From: Microbacterium sp. CFH 31415
Lineage (GTDB): Bacteria > Actinomycetota > Actinomycetes > Actinomycetales > Microbacteriaceae
Assembly: GCF_022538185.1 (NCBI RefSeq)
Contig: NZ_JAKYXC010000006.1
Span: 62,001-126,000, forward strand
Length of the DNA: 64,000 nucleotides
Direction of reading: 5' to 3'
Shown here: in pieces, positions 26,419 to 34,346 of the stretch
How positions within the stretch are numbered: the first letter of the stretch is position 1
How the letters are laid out: every line of letters begins with the position of its first letter
Notes under the pieces: generated by a model
Seen by the model: the letters and a program-made list of their open reading frames with translations, nothing else
Databases searched by the model: none
Told to the model about the DNA's origin: nothing
Program-made: the position numbers and the translations under genes

Positions 26419-27846
26419 ATCGGGCGTCGCGAGGTCGCAGATGTCGCGCAAGGCGAGTCGCGCGGCATAGAACCCGCTCAGCCCGTGCACACCGCTCGCC
26501 GGGGGAGTGGACGACGAGCCGAGGTAGACACCGCGAACGGGTGTGCGCCACGGATGAGGCGAGAGGCGGGGACGCGCGATCAGCTGGGGCAGGGTGATGG
26601 CGCCGGCGGAGATGTCACCCCCCACCAGGTTCGGGTCCAGCCGTTCGAGCTGATGCGCCGTGTAAGCGTTGCTGGCGAGCACGAGGTCGCGAAAGCCGGG
26701 CGCTGCCGACTCGACCATCCGCATGACGTCGGCGGTCGGATCGTGTGCCGAACCGTGCGGCACGTGTATGTATGCCCAGAGCACGTGGCGCCCGGCGGGC
26801 GCCCGGCTGGGATCGACGATCGTGGGCTGGCTGACCAGCACGTAGGGGGCTTCGGCCGTGACTCCCGATGCCACGGCGGCTTCGGCTGCCCGGATCTCCC
26901 ATCGCGTGCCGCCCAGGTGCACGGTGGGACTTCGCCGAGCGGGTTCGTACGCCCACGGCACGGGTCCCGAGAGTGCGAAGTCGACCTTCGCGACCCCGTC
27001 GCCGTACTTCAATCGGTCGAGCCGGCGCGCATATCGGCGGGGCAGGACCGATCGGCCGATCCGGGCCAGTGCGCGCGCCGATGTGTCCGCGATGACGATG
27101 CGGGCCCCTGCCAGTTCTCGCAGATCGGTTACCTCCACCCCGGTCTCGATGACGCCGCCGTGCGCCACGAGGTCGTCGGCCATGGCGTCGATGATCGCCT
27201 GGGAGCCGCCGATCGGTACCGGCCATCCCCGGGCATGCCCGTGCGCGGCGAGCACGAGGCCGACGGCGGCAGACGCCAGGCTGGGGATACGGCCGATGCT
27301 GTGACCGATGACGCCCGTGAGCAGGGCCGGGGCACGGGCTTCACGGAAGCGGACGTTCCAGAGTGGACTCCCCTGCTCGAGCGCGCGCAGACCGAAACGA
27401 GCGGCGGTGACCGGCGATCTGGGCAGTCGCAGCATCTGGTTTGCGGTGAAATCGGTCACGGAGTCGATGTGGCGAACCAGAGGACCGAACAGGCGCACCC
27501 AGGCGGATCCGTCCCGGCCGAGCTCAGCGGCTGTGCGTCCGAGCGAGCGGTAAGCGGCTGCGCCGGCCGCTCCCGCCAGCGGCTGCGCATATGAGACGTC
27601 GGGGACGGTGAGCTGGATTCGGCGGTCGAGTTCGAAAGCACGGAAGAACGGCGAGGCCAGCGCGAGCGGGTGGATCGCCGCTCCGACATCATGCCGGAAC
27701 CCACTCAGCGTGAGCGGAAGGGTGCGCGCAGCTCCCCCGATGGAGTCCTCCTTCTCGAGCACGCGCACGCTCAGCCCCGCGCGGGCCAGGGTGACGGCAG
27801 CGGCCATTCCGTTGGGGCCGCTGCCGATGACGACCGCGTCATCCAT
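26404..27846 (-). CDS. FAD-dependent oxidoreductase, phytoene desaturase-like
   Basis: 480 aa. The N-terminal dinucleotide-binding motif is VVIGSGPNGMAAAVTLARAG, followed by EKEDSIGGAARTLPL and FRHDVGAAIHPLALASPFF. The C-terminal FAD region is present as TPVRGVYLGSSSTPPASGVHGLSGFYAAR. This is the CrtI-like/amine-oxidase superfamily; such proteins without other carotenoid genes are common in actinobacteria and their substrates are mostly unknown. Downstream of, and 12 bp from, the HTTM gene on the same strand, so the three minus-strand genes 29486 to 26404 form one operon. Confidence 0.8.
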   Translation of the reverse strand: MDDAVVIGSGPNGMAAAVTLARAGLSVRVLEKEDSIGGAARTLPLTLSGFRHDVGAAIHPLALASPFFRAFELDRRIQLTVPDVSYAQPLAGAAGAAAYRSLGRTAAELGRDGSAWVRLFGPLVRHIDSVTDFTANQMLRLPRSPVTAARFGLRALEQGSPLWNVRFREARAPALLTGVIGHSIGRIPSLASAAVGLVLAAHGHARGWPVPIGGSQAIIDAMADDLVAHGGVIETGVEVTDLRELAGARIVIADTSARALARIGRSVLPRRYARRLDRLKYGDGVAKVDFALSGPVPWAYEPARRSPTVHLGGTRWEIRAAEAAVASGVTAEAPYVLVSQPTIVDPSRAPAGRHVLWAYIHVPHGSAHDPTADVMRMVESAAPGFRDLVLASNAYTAHQLERLDPNLVGGDISAGAITLPQLIARPRLSPHPWRTPVRGVYLGSSSTPPASGVHGLSGFYAARLALRDICDLATPDLRLR

Positions 27847-27858
27847 CCCTGCGTCCTC

Positions 27859-28944
27859 TCACGGGCGAGGAGCTCCCGCCTCGTCGAGTGGAGCAGGCGA
27901 GGGCGCAGGTTCGGCGTCGGGGTGATCGGTGGCTCGCCTTCTCTGCGCGAGTCGCGTGAGGAAGGGAATGATCCGCTCCCACTCGATGAGGAGGAGGCAG
28001 ACGATCTGGTACTCGTAGAACGGCAGGCCCATGAGGAAGCCGATCGTGGAGTGCATGCAGATGTATCCGACGAGCAGGGCGCTGCGCAGCCTCGGCACGA
28101 AGAGCAGGAAGCCGGCCAACTCCAGCAGGACGGTTGCGATGGAGAACGCCGCTGAAACGGCCGGCGTGTGCGCCATCCAGTCGACCAGGTTGGCCAGGAC
28201 CGCCGGCTCGTAGTGACCGAACCTCGGGTTGGCGAAGGTGTACATCTGCAGCCCGAGGTCGTCGCGCCACGTGGGCGGGCCTCCGCCGACCGAGTACACG
28301 GTCTCTGTGGCCGTGACGCCTCGCAGGTAGAACCCGAGCGTCTCGCCGTTGAGCCATTGAAGTCCGCCGAAGCGGAGCTTCGACAGCCCGGATGCCGTGT
28401 AGGTGACGGCGAGCAGCGCCAGGATGAGGTACACACCCCATTGCCGATACGGGGTCGTCAGCGACGCCAGGAGATCCCTCCGTCCACCCCGCCACCACCG
28501 GATGAGGTGCTCCACCGAGACCGAGTTGGTGCCGGGAGCGAACACGAGCACGAACAGCACCTGCGTGGTGAGCGAGGACTCGTGGTCGAAGATCCCGTTG
28601 TTCCACGACATCGCGCGCGCGATAAGGCCGATGAGCACCAGCAGGAACAGCGCGGGGCGTGTCCCCAGCCCGATGACGCTCAGCACGATGAGGACGACGA
28701 CGACCGCCGCCACGCGATTCGGATGGCTCACAAGGAGCTGGGTCACCGACTCGGGGACGACGCTCATCACCCAGCCGTGGCCGCCGTTGCGCGGGACGCC
28801 GACGTGCCAGGTTCCGATCAGGGCGAGTGTGCGCTCCCCGAAGGCGAGGGCGAGCGCGATCCGCATCCAGCTCAGCCGACCGATCCACACCAGGGAGAGG
28901 GCTCGCGTCAGTCGTGTCTCCGGTGCCGGTGTCTCAGTCGTCAT
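27859..28944 (-). CDS. HTTM/DoxX-like multi-pass membrane protein
   Basis: 361 aa with roughly eight hydrophobic segments. It starts with RALSLVWIGRLSWMRIALALAFG. The loop pattern TYTASGLSKLRFGGLQWLNGETLGFYLRG and the late HSTIGFLMGLPFYEYQIVCLLLIEW resemble HTTM-domain proteins, distantly related to the membrane part of vitamin K-dependent gamma-carboxylase. No gamma-carboxylase activity should be assumed. Its start overlaps the stop of the small upstream gene by four bases, which suggests a two-component membrane complex. Confidence 0.7.
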   Translation of the reverse strand: MTTETPAPETRLTRALSLVWIGRLSWMRIALALAFGERTLALIGTWHVGVPRNGGHGWVMSVVPESVTQLLVSHPNRVAAVVVVLIVLSVIGLGTRPALFLLVLIGLIARAMSWNNGIFDHESSLTTQVLFVLVFAPGTNSVSVEHLIRWWRGGRRDLLASLTTPYRQWGVYLILALLAVTYTASGLSKLRFGGLQWLNGETLGFYLRGVTATETVYSVGGGPPTWRDDLGLQMYTFANPRFGHYEPAVLANLVDWMAHTPAVSAAFSIATVLLELAGFLLFVPRLRSALLVGYICMHSTIGFLMGLPFYEYQIVCLLLIEWERIIPFLTRLAQRRRATDHPDAEPAPSPAPLDEAGAPRP

Positions 28945-29486
28945 CGCGACACCTCGTACGTCTGCGTGTACGTCTGGGTGGATGTGTCGTATGTCCCCAC
29001 GGGCTTGGATTCGATCAGGGTGCCCGAGCTGTCCACGATGTCGACATACAGGCCGACAGAGTCGTACTCGATTCCGCGCTGGTCACGCAGAAAGCTCGTC
29101 AACGCGCCGAAGTACCCGGACATCACCGACGTGAAGCCCTCGGGACTCGATGCCTCGCCGCTCAGGTCACGGAACGGCGCATTGTCTGCGAGGGGCCGGT
29201 AGTACCACGATGCCAGCTGCCGCTGGAACTCGATCGGGTTGAGATTCGTCTCCTCGATCGGAAAGGGCTCGGCCGTGCCGTCTTTGACGACCTCGAGGCG
29301 CAGCGCGTACAGCTCGGAGTCGGGCCCGACGTAGTGGGCGAACATGGGCGCGGTCGTGAACGGGAAGTCCTCGACGCCGAGAGCGATCACCACGAGGTTT
29401 GGTATGAGCACCACGGCGGACACGACCGCAGGCAGGATGAACGAGCGTGCCCTCCTCGGGGAGGAGAGTTCGGATTGCGTCCGCAT
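28941..29486 (-). CDS. Small single-pass membrane protein, partner of the HTTM protein
   Basis: 181 aa from the ATG at 29486, with AGGGATCG before it. A basic N-terminus leads to one hydrophobic segment (FILPAVVSAVVLIPNLVVIALG), then an outside domain starting DFPFTTAPMFAHYVGPDSE. I recognise no enzymatic motif. Phrases like PFTTAPMFA occur in small proteins encoded beside HTTM genes, so a structural or assembly role with 27859-28944 is likely. That pairing is recollection plus context, not a domain hit. Confidence 0.65.
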   Translation of the reverse strand: MRTQSELSSPRRARSFILPAVVSAVVLIPNLVVIALGVEDFPFTTAPMFAHYVGPDSELYALRLEVVKDGTAEPFPIEETNLNPIEFQRQLASWYYRPLADNAPFRDLSGEASSPEGFTSVMSGYFGALTSFLRDQRGIEYDSVGLYVDIVDSSGTLIESKPVGTYDTSTQTYTQTYEVSR

Positions 29487-29634
29487 CGGGCGATCCCTTC
29501 GTAGAGTTGGGGGCCTTCCCATGCGGCTTGGGGGATCGGCTGGCGCCGACCGCAGGTGGATGCTGATACTGTAGCCCCTCCTTTCTTCTCCGTCAGCCGC
29601 GGCTGTGCGCGACCGCGCTCACCGGGGGCGTCGC

Positions 29635-29640
29635 TAGGCT
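29635..29640 (+). promoter_or_regulatory. -10 box (TAGGCT) for the L-2-hydroxyglutarate oxidase gene
   Basis: TAGGCT predicts a leader of about 60 nt that ends with GAGGGAG before the GTG at 29709. Confidence 0.45.
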
Positions 29641-29708
29641 GACAGGGGAAGGGCGCGGGCCCGTGTCCGTCGAGGCGGGAATCCGGCGAGGATGAGGGAG
29701 TTCGACCG

Positions 29709-30899
29709 GTGACAGAGCGCGTCGGTGTCGTCGGGGGCGGCATCGTGGGGATCGCGCTCGCGCGACTGCTCGCCGGCCGCGGCAGCGAGGTGACGGTCTT
29801 CGAGAAGGAGTCCCGGCTGGCCCAGCACCAGACAGGACGGAACTCAGGCGTCGTCCACGCCGGGCTCTACTACAAGCCCGGATCGCTGAAGGCGATGCTG
29901 TGCGCTGCGGGCAGGGTGCAGCTCCGCGAATTCTGCGAGGAGAAGGGCTTGCCGTTCCGGGAGGTGGGCAAGCTCGTCGTTGCCGTCGACGAGTCCGAGC
30001 TCCACGCGCTCGCCGAGATCGAGCGGCGCTCCATCGAGAACGGGGTCCCCGACCTTGCGCGTATCGACGACCCCGCAGGCCTTCGCGAGATCGAGCCCCA
30101 CGTCGCCGGCATAGCGGCCGTACACTCGCCGCGCACGGCTGCCGTCGATTACTCGGCGATCACCGAGGCGATGGCCCAGGACGTGCGCGCGGCGGGCGGA
30201 CGCATCCTCCTCGCGCATGAGGTGACCGCGATGACCTCCGAGAACGGGCGGGTCCGCGTGGTCACCGCGGCGACCGAGGACCGATTCGAGCGGGTCGTGG
30301 TGTGTGCGGGGCTCCACTCGGATGTCGTTGCGCGCTTCGTCGGCGCCGATGCCGCCCCCAAGATCCTGCCGATGCGGGGCGAGTACTGGGACATGACACC
30401 CGAGAGCGCCAAGCTCGTGCGGGGCATGATCTACCCCGTGCCGGATCCGCGCTTCCCGTTCCTCGGCGTCCACTTCACCCGAGGCGTCTACGACGGCGTG
30501 CACGTCGGACCCAACGCGGTGCCGGCGCTGGCCCGCGAGGGATACGGATGGCTGCGAATCTCGCCGAAGGACACCTGGGAGTCCCTCCGCTGGCCGGGTG
30601 CCCTGCCGCTCGTCCGTCAGCACTGGCGCATGGGCGTCGATGAGATCTCCGCATCGCTGCTCAAAGCGCTCTACTACCGGAAGGCCCGCCGCTTCGTTCC
30701 GGAGCTGAAGATGTCGGACCTCTCGCGTCGCGCCCCCGCCGGAGTCCGTGCACAGGCATGGGGCCGCGACGGAAGCCTGCTGGACGACTTCGCCGTCGAC
30801 CAGGTCGGCGCCGTCACCGTGCTGCGCAACGCTCCTTCGCCGGCGGCGACCTCCTCGATGGCGATCGCGGAGTACGTCGCCGAGAAGTACCTGTCGTGA
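29709..30899 (+). CDS. lhgO: L-2-hydroxyglutarate oxidase
   Basis: 396 aa FAD enzyme of the DAO superfamily. It shows GVVGGGIVGIALARLLAGRG, the family-specific HQTGRNSGVVHAGLYYKPGS (near 42), CAGLHSDVVARFVG, PMRGEYWDMTP and the C-terminal LRNAPSPAATSSMAIAEYVA, all matching LhgO/YgaF. It oxidises L-2-hydroxyglutarate, a side product of metabolism, to 2-oxoglutarate and passes electrons to the membrane quinone pool. Its position inside a polysaccharide locus is unexpected; the gene has its own promoter and ends 34 bp before the next GT gene. Confidence 0.9.
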   Translation: MTERVGVVGGGIVGIALARLLAGRGSEVTVFEKESRLAQHQTGRNSGVVHAGLYYKPGSLKAMLCAAGRVQLREFCEEKGLPFREVGKLVVAVDESELHALAEIERRSIENGVPDLARIDDPAGLREIEPHVAGIAAVHSPRTAAVDYSAITEAMAQDVRAAGGRILLAHEVTAMTSENGRVRVVTAATEDRFERVVVCAGLHSDVVARFVGADAAPKILPMRGEYWDMTPESAKLVRGMIYPVPDPRFPFLGVHFTRGVYDGVHVGPNAVPALAREGYGWLRISPKDTWESLRWPGALPLVRQHWRMGVDEISASLLKALYYRKARRFVPELKMSDLSRRAPAGVRAQAWGRDGSLLDDFAVDQVGAVTVLRNAPSPAATSSMAIAEYVAEKYLS

Positions 30900-30909
30900 T
30901 CGTCATGGC

Positions 30910-30915
30910 TAGAGT
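30910..30915 (+). promoter_or_regulatory. -10 box (TAGAGT) for the GT4-GT2 fusion gene
   Basis: TAGAGT lies just after the lhgO stop and predicts a very short leader of about 12 nt that contains GGGAGGGG before the ATG at 30934. Confidence 0.45.
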
Positions 30916-30933
30916 CGGACCGGGAGGGGCTGG

Positions 30934-32886
30934 ATGAGGGTGCTGCGCGTCGCTCATCACGCTGTCGTGTCGGCGTGGCGGGATCGAGAACGAAGCCTGC
31001 GAGAGCGGGGCATGGACGTGCGACTGGTCTCGGCCGAGCGCTGGAACGAGGGCGGGCGGACCGTCGCGCTCGCGGCGGACGGCGACTCGTTCGTGGTCGG
31101 CGCCCGCACGATCGGCACCCACCCGAACGCCTTCCTCTACGACCCCCGTCCGATCTGGCGGCTGCTGCGCGGACGACCCGACCTGATCGACCTGCATGAG
31201 GAGCCCTTCTCGCTCGCCGCGGCCGAGGTGCTGCTGCTGCGCCGGATTCTGCGGCTGAAGGCCCCGTACGTGCTGTACTCGGCCCAGAACATCGAGAAGC
31301 GCTACCCGATCCCGTTTCGGTGGTTCGAATCGGCCGCGCTCCGCGGCGCGGCAGGTGCCTACGTGTGCAATCGGGAGGCGGGCGAGATCCTTCGACGCAA
31401 AGGTCTTCGCGGGCCGGCCGAGCTCATCCCCCTCGGTGTCGGCACCGAGCGCTTCAGCCCGGCCGACACGTCCTCACCGCGACCCGCGCCCGTCATCGGG
31501 TACATCGGCCGGGTCGAGCCGTACAAGGGCGTCGCGCACCTGCTCGAGGCTGCGGCATCCCGTCCTCACTGGCGCATCGAGATCAGCGGGGACGGCAGCC
31601 AGCGCGCCGAGCTCGTGGCGCTCGCCGCCCGCCTCGGCATCTCGGACCGCGTCACGTTCCTCGGGTTCGCACAGGGCGCCGAGCTCGCCGACCGCTATCG
31701 GCGGCTCGATGCGATCGCCGTGCCGTCGATTCCCTGGCCGGGGTGGCTCGAGCAGTTCTGCCGGGTCGCGGTCGAGGCGATGGCCTCTGGAGTGCCGGTC
31801 GTCGCCAGCCGCTCCGGTGCGATCCCCGATGTCGTCGCCGACGCGGGCGTGCTGGTCGAGGCGGGTGACCCCGAGGCGCTCGCCGCCGGACTCGACGAAG
31901 CGCTCGAGCCGTCCCGGTGGTCGGGCTTGCGCGAGCGGGGCCTCGCCCGCGCGACAGAGTTCACGTGGCAACGGGTCGCCGAGCAGCACGCCGCCCTGTA
32001 TCGGAGCGTCGCCCCTCGTCGCGATGCCGGCGCCGGGCGTCCGCCGCAGGTCGTCGCGATCGCCTACGGCGATCCCGATCTGCTCGAGGGCGCCCTCGAA
32101 GGCATCGGCGCCGGCTTCGGCGTGACGATCGTCGACAACTCCTCCGCCGCCGAGACCAGAGCGCTCGCCGAGCGCCGCGGCGCGGTGTACATCGACCCGG
32201 GCGCGAATCTCGGGTTCGGCGCCGGGGTGAACGTCGCGCTCAGGTCTCTCGCCGATCGCGGGCTCGCATCCGACGACGTCCTTCTGCTCAATCCCGACGC
32301 GCGCATCTCGGCGGAGGGCATCTCCGCGATGCACGCGGCCCTCCAAGCCACGCCCTCGCTCGCGGCGGTGGGCGCAACCCAGACTGAGCCGTCCAGCGGC
32401 GAGACCGTGCGAGTGTGGTGGCCGTTCCCCAGCCCGCTCCGGGCGTGGATCGACGCGCTCGGCCTCGGACGGTTCGACAGGGCCAAGGGATTCGCGATCG
32501 GGTCGGTGCTGCTGCTGCGGGCCGAGGCGATCGCGCAGATCGGCCTGTTCGACGAGCAGTTCTTCCTCTACGCCGAGGAGGTCGACTGGCAGAAGCGGGC
32601 GCGCGACGCGGGGTGGAACATCGCTGTGGCGCCGGTGACCGCGACGCACGTGGGCGCGGGGACGGGCGGAGACGGCACCCGTCGCGAGGCACTGTTCTTC
32701 GCGAGCAACGAGAAGTACCAGCGCAAGCACTTCGGAGCCCTGGGCTGGCAGGTGTTCCGCGCGGGCGTCATCACAGGGGCGACCGTGCGCGCGTGGGTCG
32801 GGCGAGGCGCCCACCGCGAGGCCGCCCGACGCCGCCGCGCGATCTTCGTCGAGGGTCCGGTCGCGTACGCCGACCGCATCGGCTGA
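30934..32886 (+). CDS. Bifunctional glycosyltransferase: GT4 domain fused to GT2 domain
   Basis: 650 aa, about twice the usual length. Residues 1-365 are a complete GT4: GYIGRVEPYKGVAHLLEAA (near 190) and the EX7E motif EQFCRVAVE with AMASGVPVVASRSGAIPDV (near 280). Residues 370-650 are a complete GT2: VVAIAYGDPDLLEG, IVDNSSAAETRAL, LGFGAGVNVAL, LLLNPDARISAEG and LFDEQFFLYAEEVDWQKRARDAGW. The GT2 half matches the stand-alone protein at 24307-25182. A fusion implies two consecutive sugars added by one polypeptide; both active sites look intact. Confidence 0.88.
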   Translation: MRVLRVAHHAVVSAWRDRERSLRERGMDVRLVSAERWNEGGRTVALAADGDSFVVGARTIGTHPNAFLYDPRPIWRLLRGRPDLIDLHEEPFSLAAAEVLLLRRILRLKAPYVLYSAQNIEKRYPIPFRWFESAALRGAAGAYVCNREAGEILRRKGLRGPAELIPLGVGTERFSPADTSSPRPAPVIGYIGRVEPYKGVAHLLEAAASRPHWRIEISGDGSQRAELVALAARLGISDRVTFLGFAQGAELADRYRRLDAIAVPSIPWPGWLEQFCRVAVEAMASGVPVVASRSGAIPDVVADAGVLVEAGDPEALAAGLDEALEPSRWSGLRERGLARATEFTWQRVAEQHAALYRSVAPRRDAGAGRPPQVVAIAYGDPDLLEGALEGIGAGFGVTIVDNSSAAETRALAERRGAVYIDPGANLGFGAGVNVALRSLADRGLASDDVLLLNPDARISAEGISAMHAALQATPSLAAVGATQTEPSSGETVRVWWPFPSPLRAWIDALGLGRFDRAKGFAIGSVLLLRAEAIAQIGLFDEQFFLYAEEVDWQKRARDAGWNIAVAPVTATHVGAGTGGDGTRREALFFASNEKYQRKHFGALGWQVFRAGVITGATVRAWVGRGAHREAARRRRAIFVEGPVAYADRIG

Positions 32887-32895
32887 TCCGTCCGG

Positions 32896-34044
32896 TCAGG
32901 CGGCGGATCGGGTGCGAAGCTTCTCCTCGGCGACCTCGGCGTACACGTCGAGCGTGCGCTGCGCCACCGCTTCCCACGAGGTGTAGGCCGAGGCATCCGC
33001 TCGCGCTTCTTCGCCCATGCGCCGGCGCAGGTCGCGGTCGGCGACGAGCGGTGCGACGGCCGCGGCGATCGATGCCCCGTCGCGCTCGATCAGGGCGCCG
33101 TTGCGCCCGTTCTCGATCATCTCCTCGGCGACCCCGAGCGGGGTGGCGACGACGGGGAGGCCCGCTGCCGCCGCCTCGAGCATGACCAGGCCGAACGCCT
33201 CGTAGATCGTCGGGAACACGAAGACATCGCCCGCCTGGAAGTACTCCTCGACGACCGGCGAGTGCCCCGTGAAGACGATCCGGTCGCCCACGCCCAGCGC
33301 GGCAGCCTGGGCACGGAACGGCCGGGGGTCGTCGCCGCCGACCACGAGCAGGCGCGCGGCCGGCGGCAGGAGCGGCAGCGCGTCGATGACCGCTGCCAGT
33401 CCCTTACGGCGGAATTCCTTGCCGACGAACAGCAGCACCACTTCGTCGTCGCCGTAGCCGTGGCGAGCGCGCACCTTCGCACGGATCGCGGGGGCGTCGG
33501 CCGGCTGGAAGCGCCGCACGTCGACGGCGTTCGGGATCACGGTGATGCGTCCGGGGTCGGCGCCGTAGTACTGGGTCAGCTCCCGGGCGACGCTCGGCGA
33601 CACCGCGATCGCGCGACGGAACCGGCCGGGGCGGTAGTTGCGCTGCTCGACCTGCAGCACCGCGTGATGGAAGGGGTTGGCGATGGCGCGCAGCGCCTCA
33701 CCGTTGCGGAACTTCATCTCCCACCACGCCCGGTGGCAGCTGTGCGCGGTGATGACGTCCTGCACCCGGGTCGCGCAGCCGCCCTGGTTGTGGACGATGT
33801 CGACGTCGAGGGCGCGGATGCTTCGGCTCGCCGCAGCCGAGTAGGTGACAGGGAGGGCGAACCCGGGCGAGGGTGCCATCGGCACTCGGTGCCACCGCAG
33901 CGGGGGCTGGGGAAGAGGGTCGATCTTCGCCGACACCAGGGTCAGATCGATGCGGTCCGCCATGCGGAGCGCCAGCTCATAGGACGCGCGCTCGATGCCC
34001 CCCTCGTTGTTGAAGGCATAGGACGACATCGCGACGCGCATCAA
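32896..34044 (-). CDS. Glycosyltransferase family 4
   Basis: 382 aa starting MMRVAMSSYAFNNEGGIERASYE. The GT-B C-terminal domain has VLLFVGKEFRRKGLAAVIDALP (near 195), VVGGDDPRPFRAQA and the EX7E motif EAFGLVMLE followed by AAAAGLPVVATPLGVAEEM (near 290). Convergent with the fusion gene (9-bp gap) and divergent from the initiating transferase region. About 300 bp of regulatory DNA separates it from 34347. Confidence 0.87.
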   Translation of the reverse strand: MMRVAMSSYAFNNEGGIERASYELALRMADRIDLTLVSAKIDPLPQPPLRWHRVPMAPSPGFALPVTYSAAASRSIRALDVDIVHNQGGCATRVQDVITAHSCHRAWWEMKFRNGEALRAIANPFHHAVLQVEQRNYRPGRFRRAIAVSPSVARELTQYYGADPGRITVIPNAVDVRRFQPADAPAIRAKVRARHGYGDDEVVLLFVGKEFRRKGLAAVIDALPLLPPAARLLVVGGDDPRPFRAQAAALGVGDRIVFTGHSPVVEEYFQAGDVFVFPTIYEAFGLVMLEAAAAGLPVVATPLGVAEEMIENGRNGALIERDGASIAAAVAPLVADRDLRRRMGEEARADASAYTSWEAVAQRTLDVYAEVAEEKLRTRSAA

Positions 34045-34137
34045 CTCATGCTAGCCAGGCGCGCGCAGGGCAACGGTGGTCGCAGTGACCCTCGATTCTG
34101 CGGATCGCGCCCGTCGGTGGCGAATCCTGCAGAAATC

Positions 34138-34179
34138 GTGAGATAACTCTCACACTCCTGGGCCGGATGCCGATAGAGT
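34138..34179 (+). promoter_or_regulatory. Operator-like palindrome and promoter upstream of the leader peptide
   Basis: A perfect inverted repeat GTGAGA-TAAC-TCTCAC (34138-34153) sits where the -35 region should be for the -10 box TAGAGT (34174-34179). A regulator bound here would occlude RNA polymerase. It lies between divergent genes, so it may also affect the minus-strand GT4 gene starting at 34044. The 34045-34346 gap holds this site, the leader peptide and a hairpin; the first 90 bases show nothing recognisable. Confidence 0.5.
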
Positions 34180-34184
34180 GCGCT

Positions 34185-34223
34185 ATGTATCTTCTGCTGG
34201 CGATCCTCCTCTTGGGAAGGTGA
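34185..34223 (+). CDS. Leaderless Leu-rich leader peptide (12 aa)
   Basis: MYLLLAILLLGR then TGA. The ATG is five bases after TAGAGT, the spacing of leaderless starts in this window, so translation should begin at the 5' end of the transcript. Six of twelve residues are Leu. A stable hairpin starts ten bases after the stop codon, and the large initiating-transferase gene follows at 34347. This layout suggests translation-dependent control of the downstream gene, by attenuation or coupling. Too short for homology, so support rests on context only. Confidence 0.45.
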   Translation: MYLLLAILLLGR

Positions 34224-34232
34224 GGATCTGAC

Positions 34233-34253
34233 AGCACTTCCAGCAGGAGTGCT
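34233..34253 (+). promoter_or_regulatory. Hairpin between leader peptide and initiating transferase gene
   Basis: AGCACTTC-CAGCA-GGAGTGCT gives an eight-pair stem (one G-U) with a five-base loop, ten bases after the leader stop. There is no U-run directly after it, so it is more likely a regulatory or pausing hairpin than a terminator. Confidence 0.45.
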
Positions 34254-34346
34254 TGGCTCGCGGTGTGGGATCGCGGGTGACTGGGGATAGTACGTGCGGC
34301 CGGGGGGTCGCGCGGCTTTTTGTGCCCACCTGGGGAGGGCCACGTC

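Noticed and set aside
34296..34322. Terminator (attenuator) just before the initiating transferase gene
   Set aside because: GGCCGGGGGGTCGCGCGGC followed by TTTTT looks tempting, but only four pairs form cleanly. Left as a possibility, not a feature.
34224..34346. c-di-GMP or c-di-AMP riboswitch in the leader
   Set aside because: I could not place the conserved cores of the GEMM or ydaO classes in this sequence.
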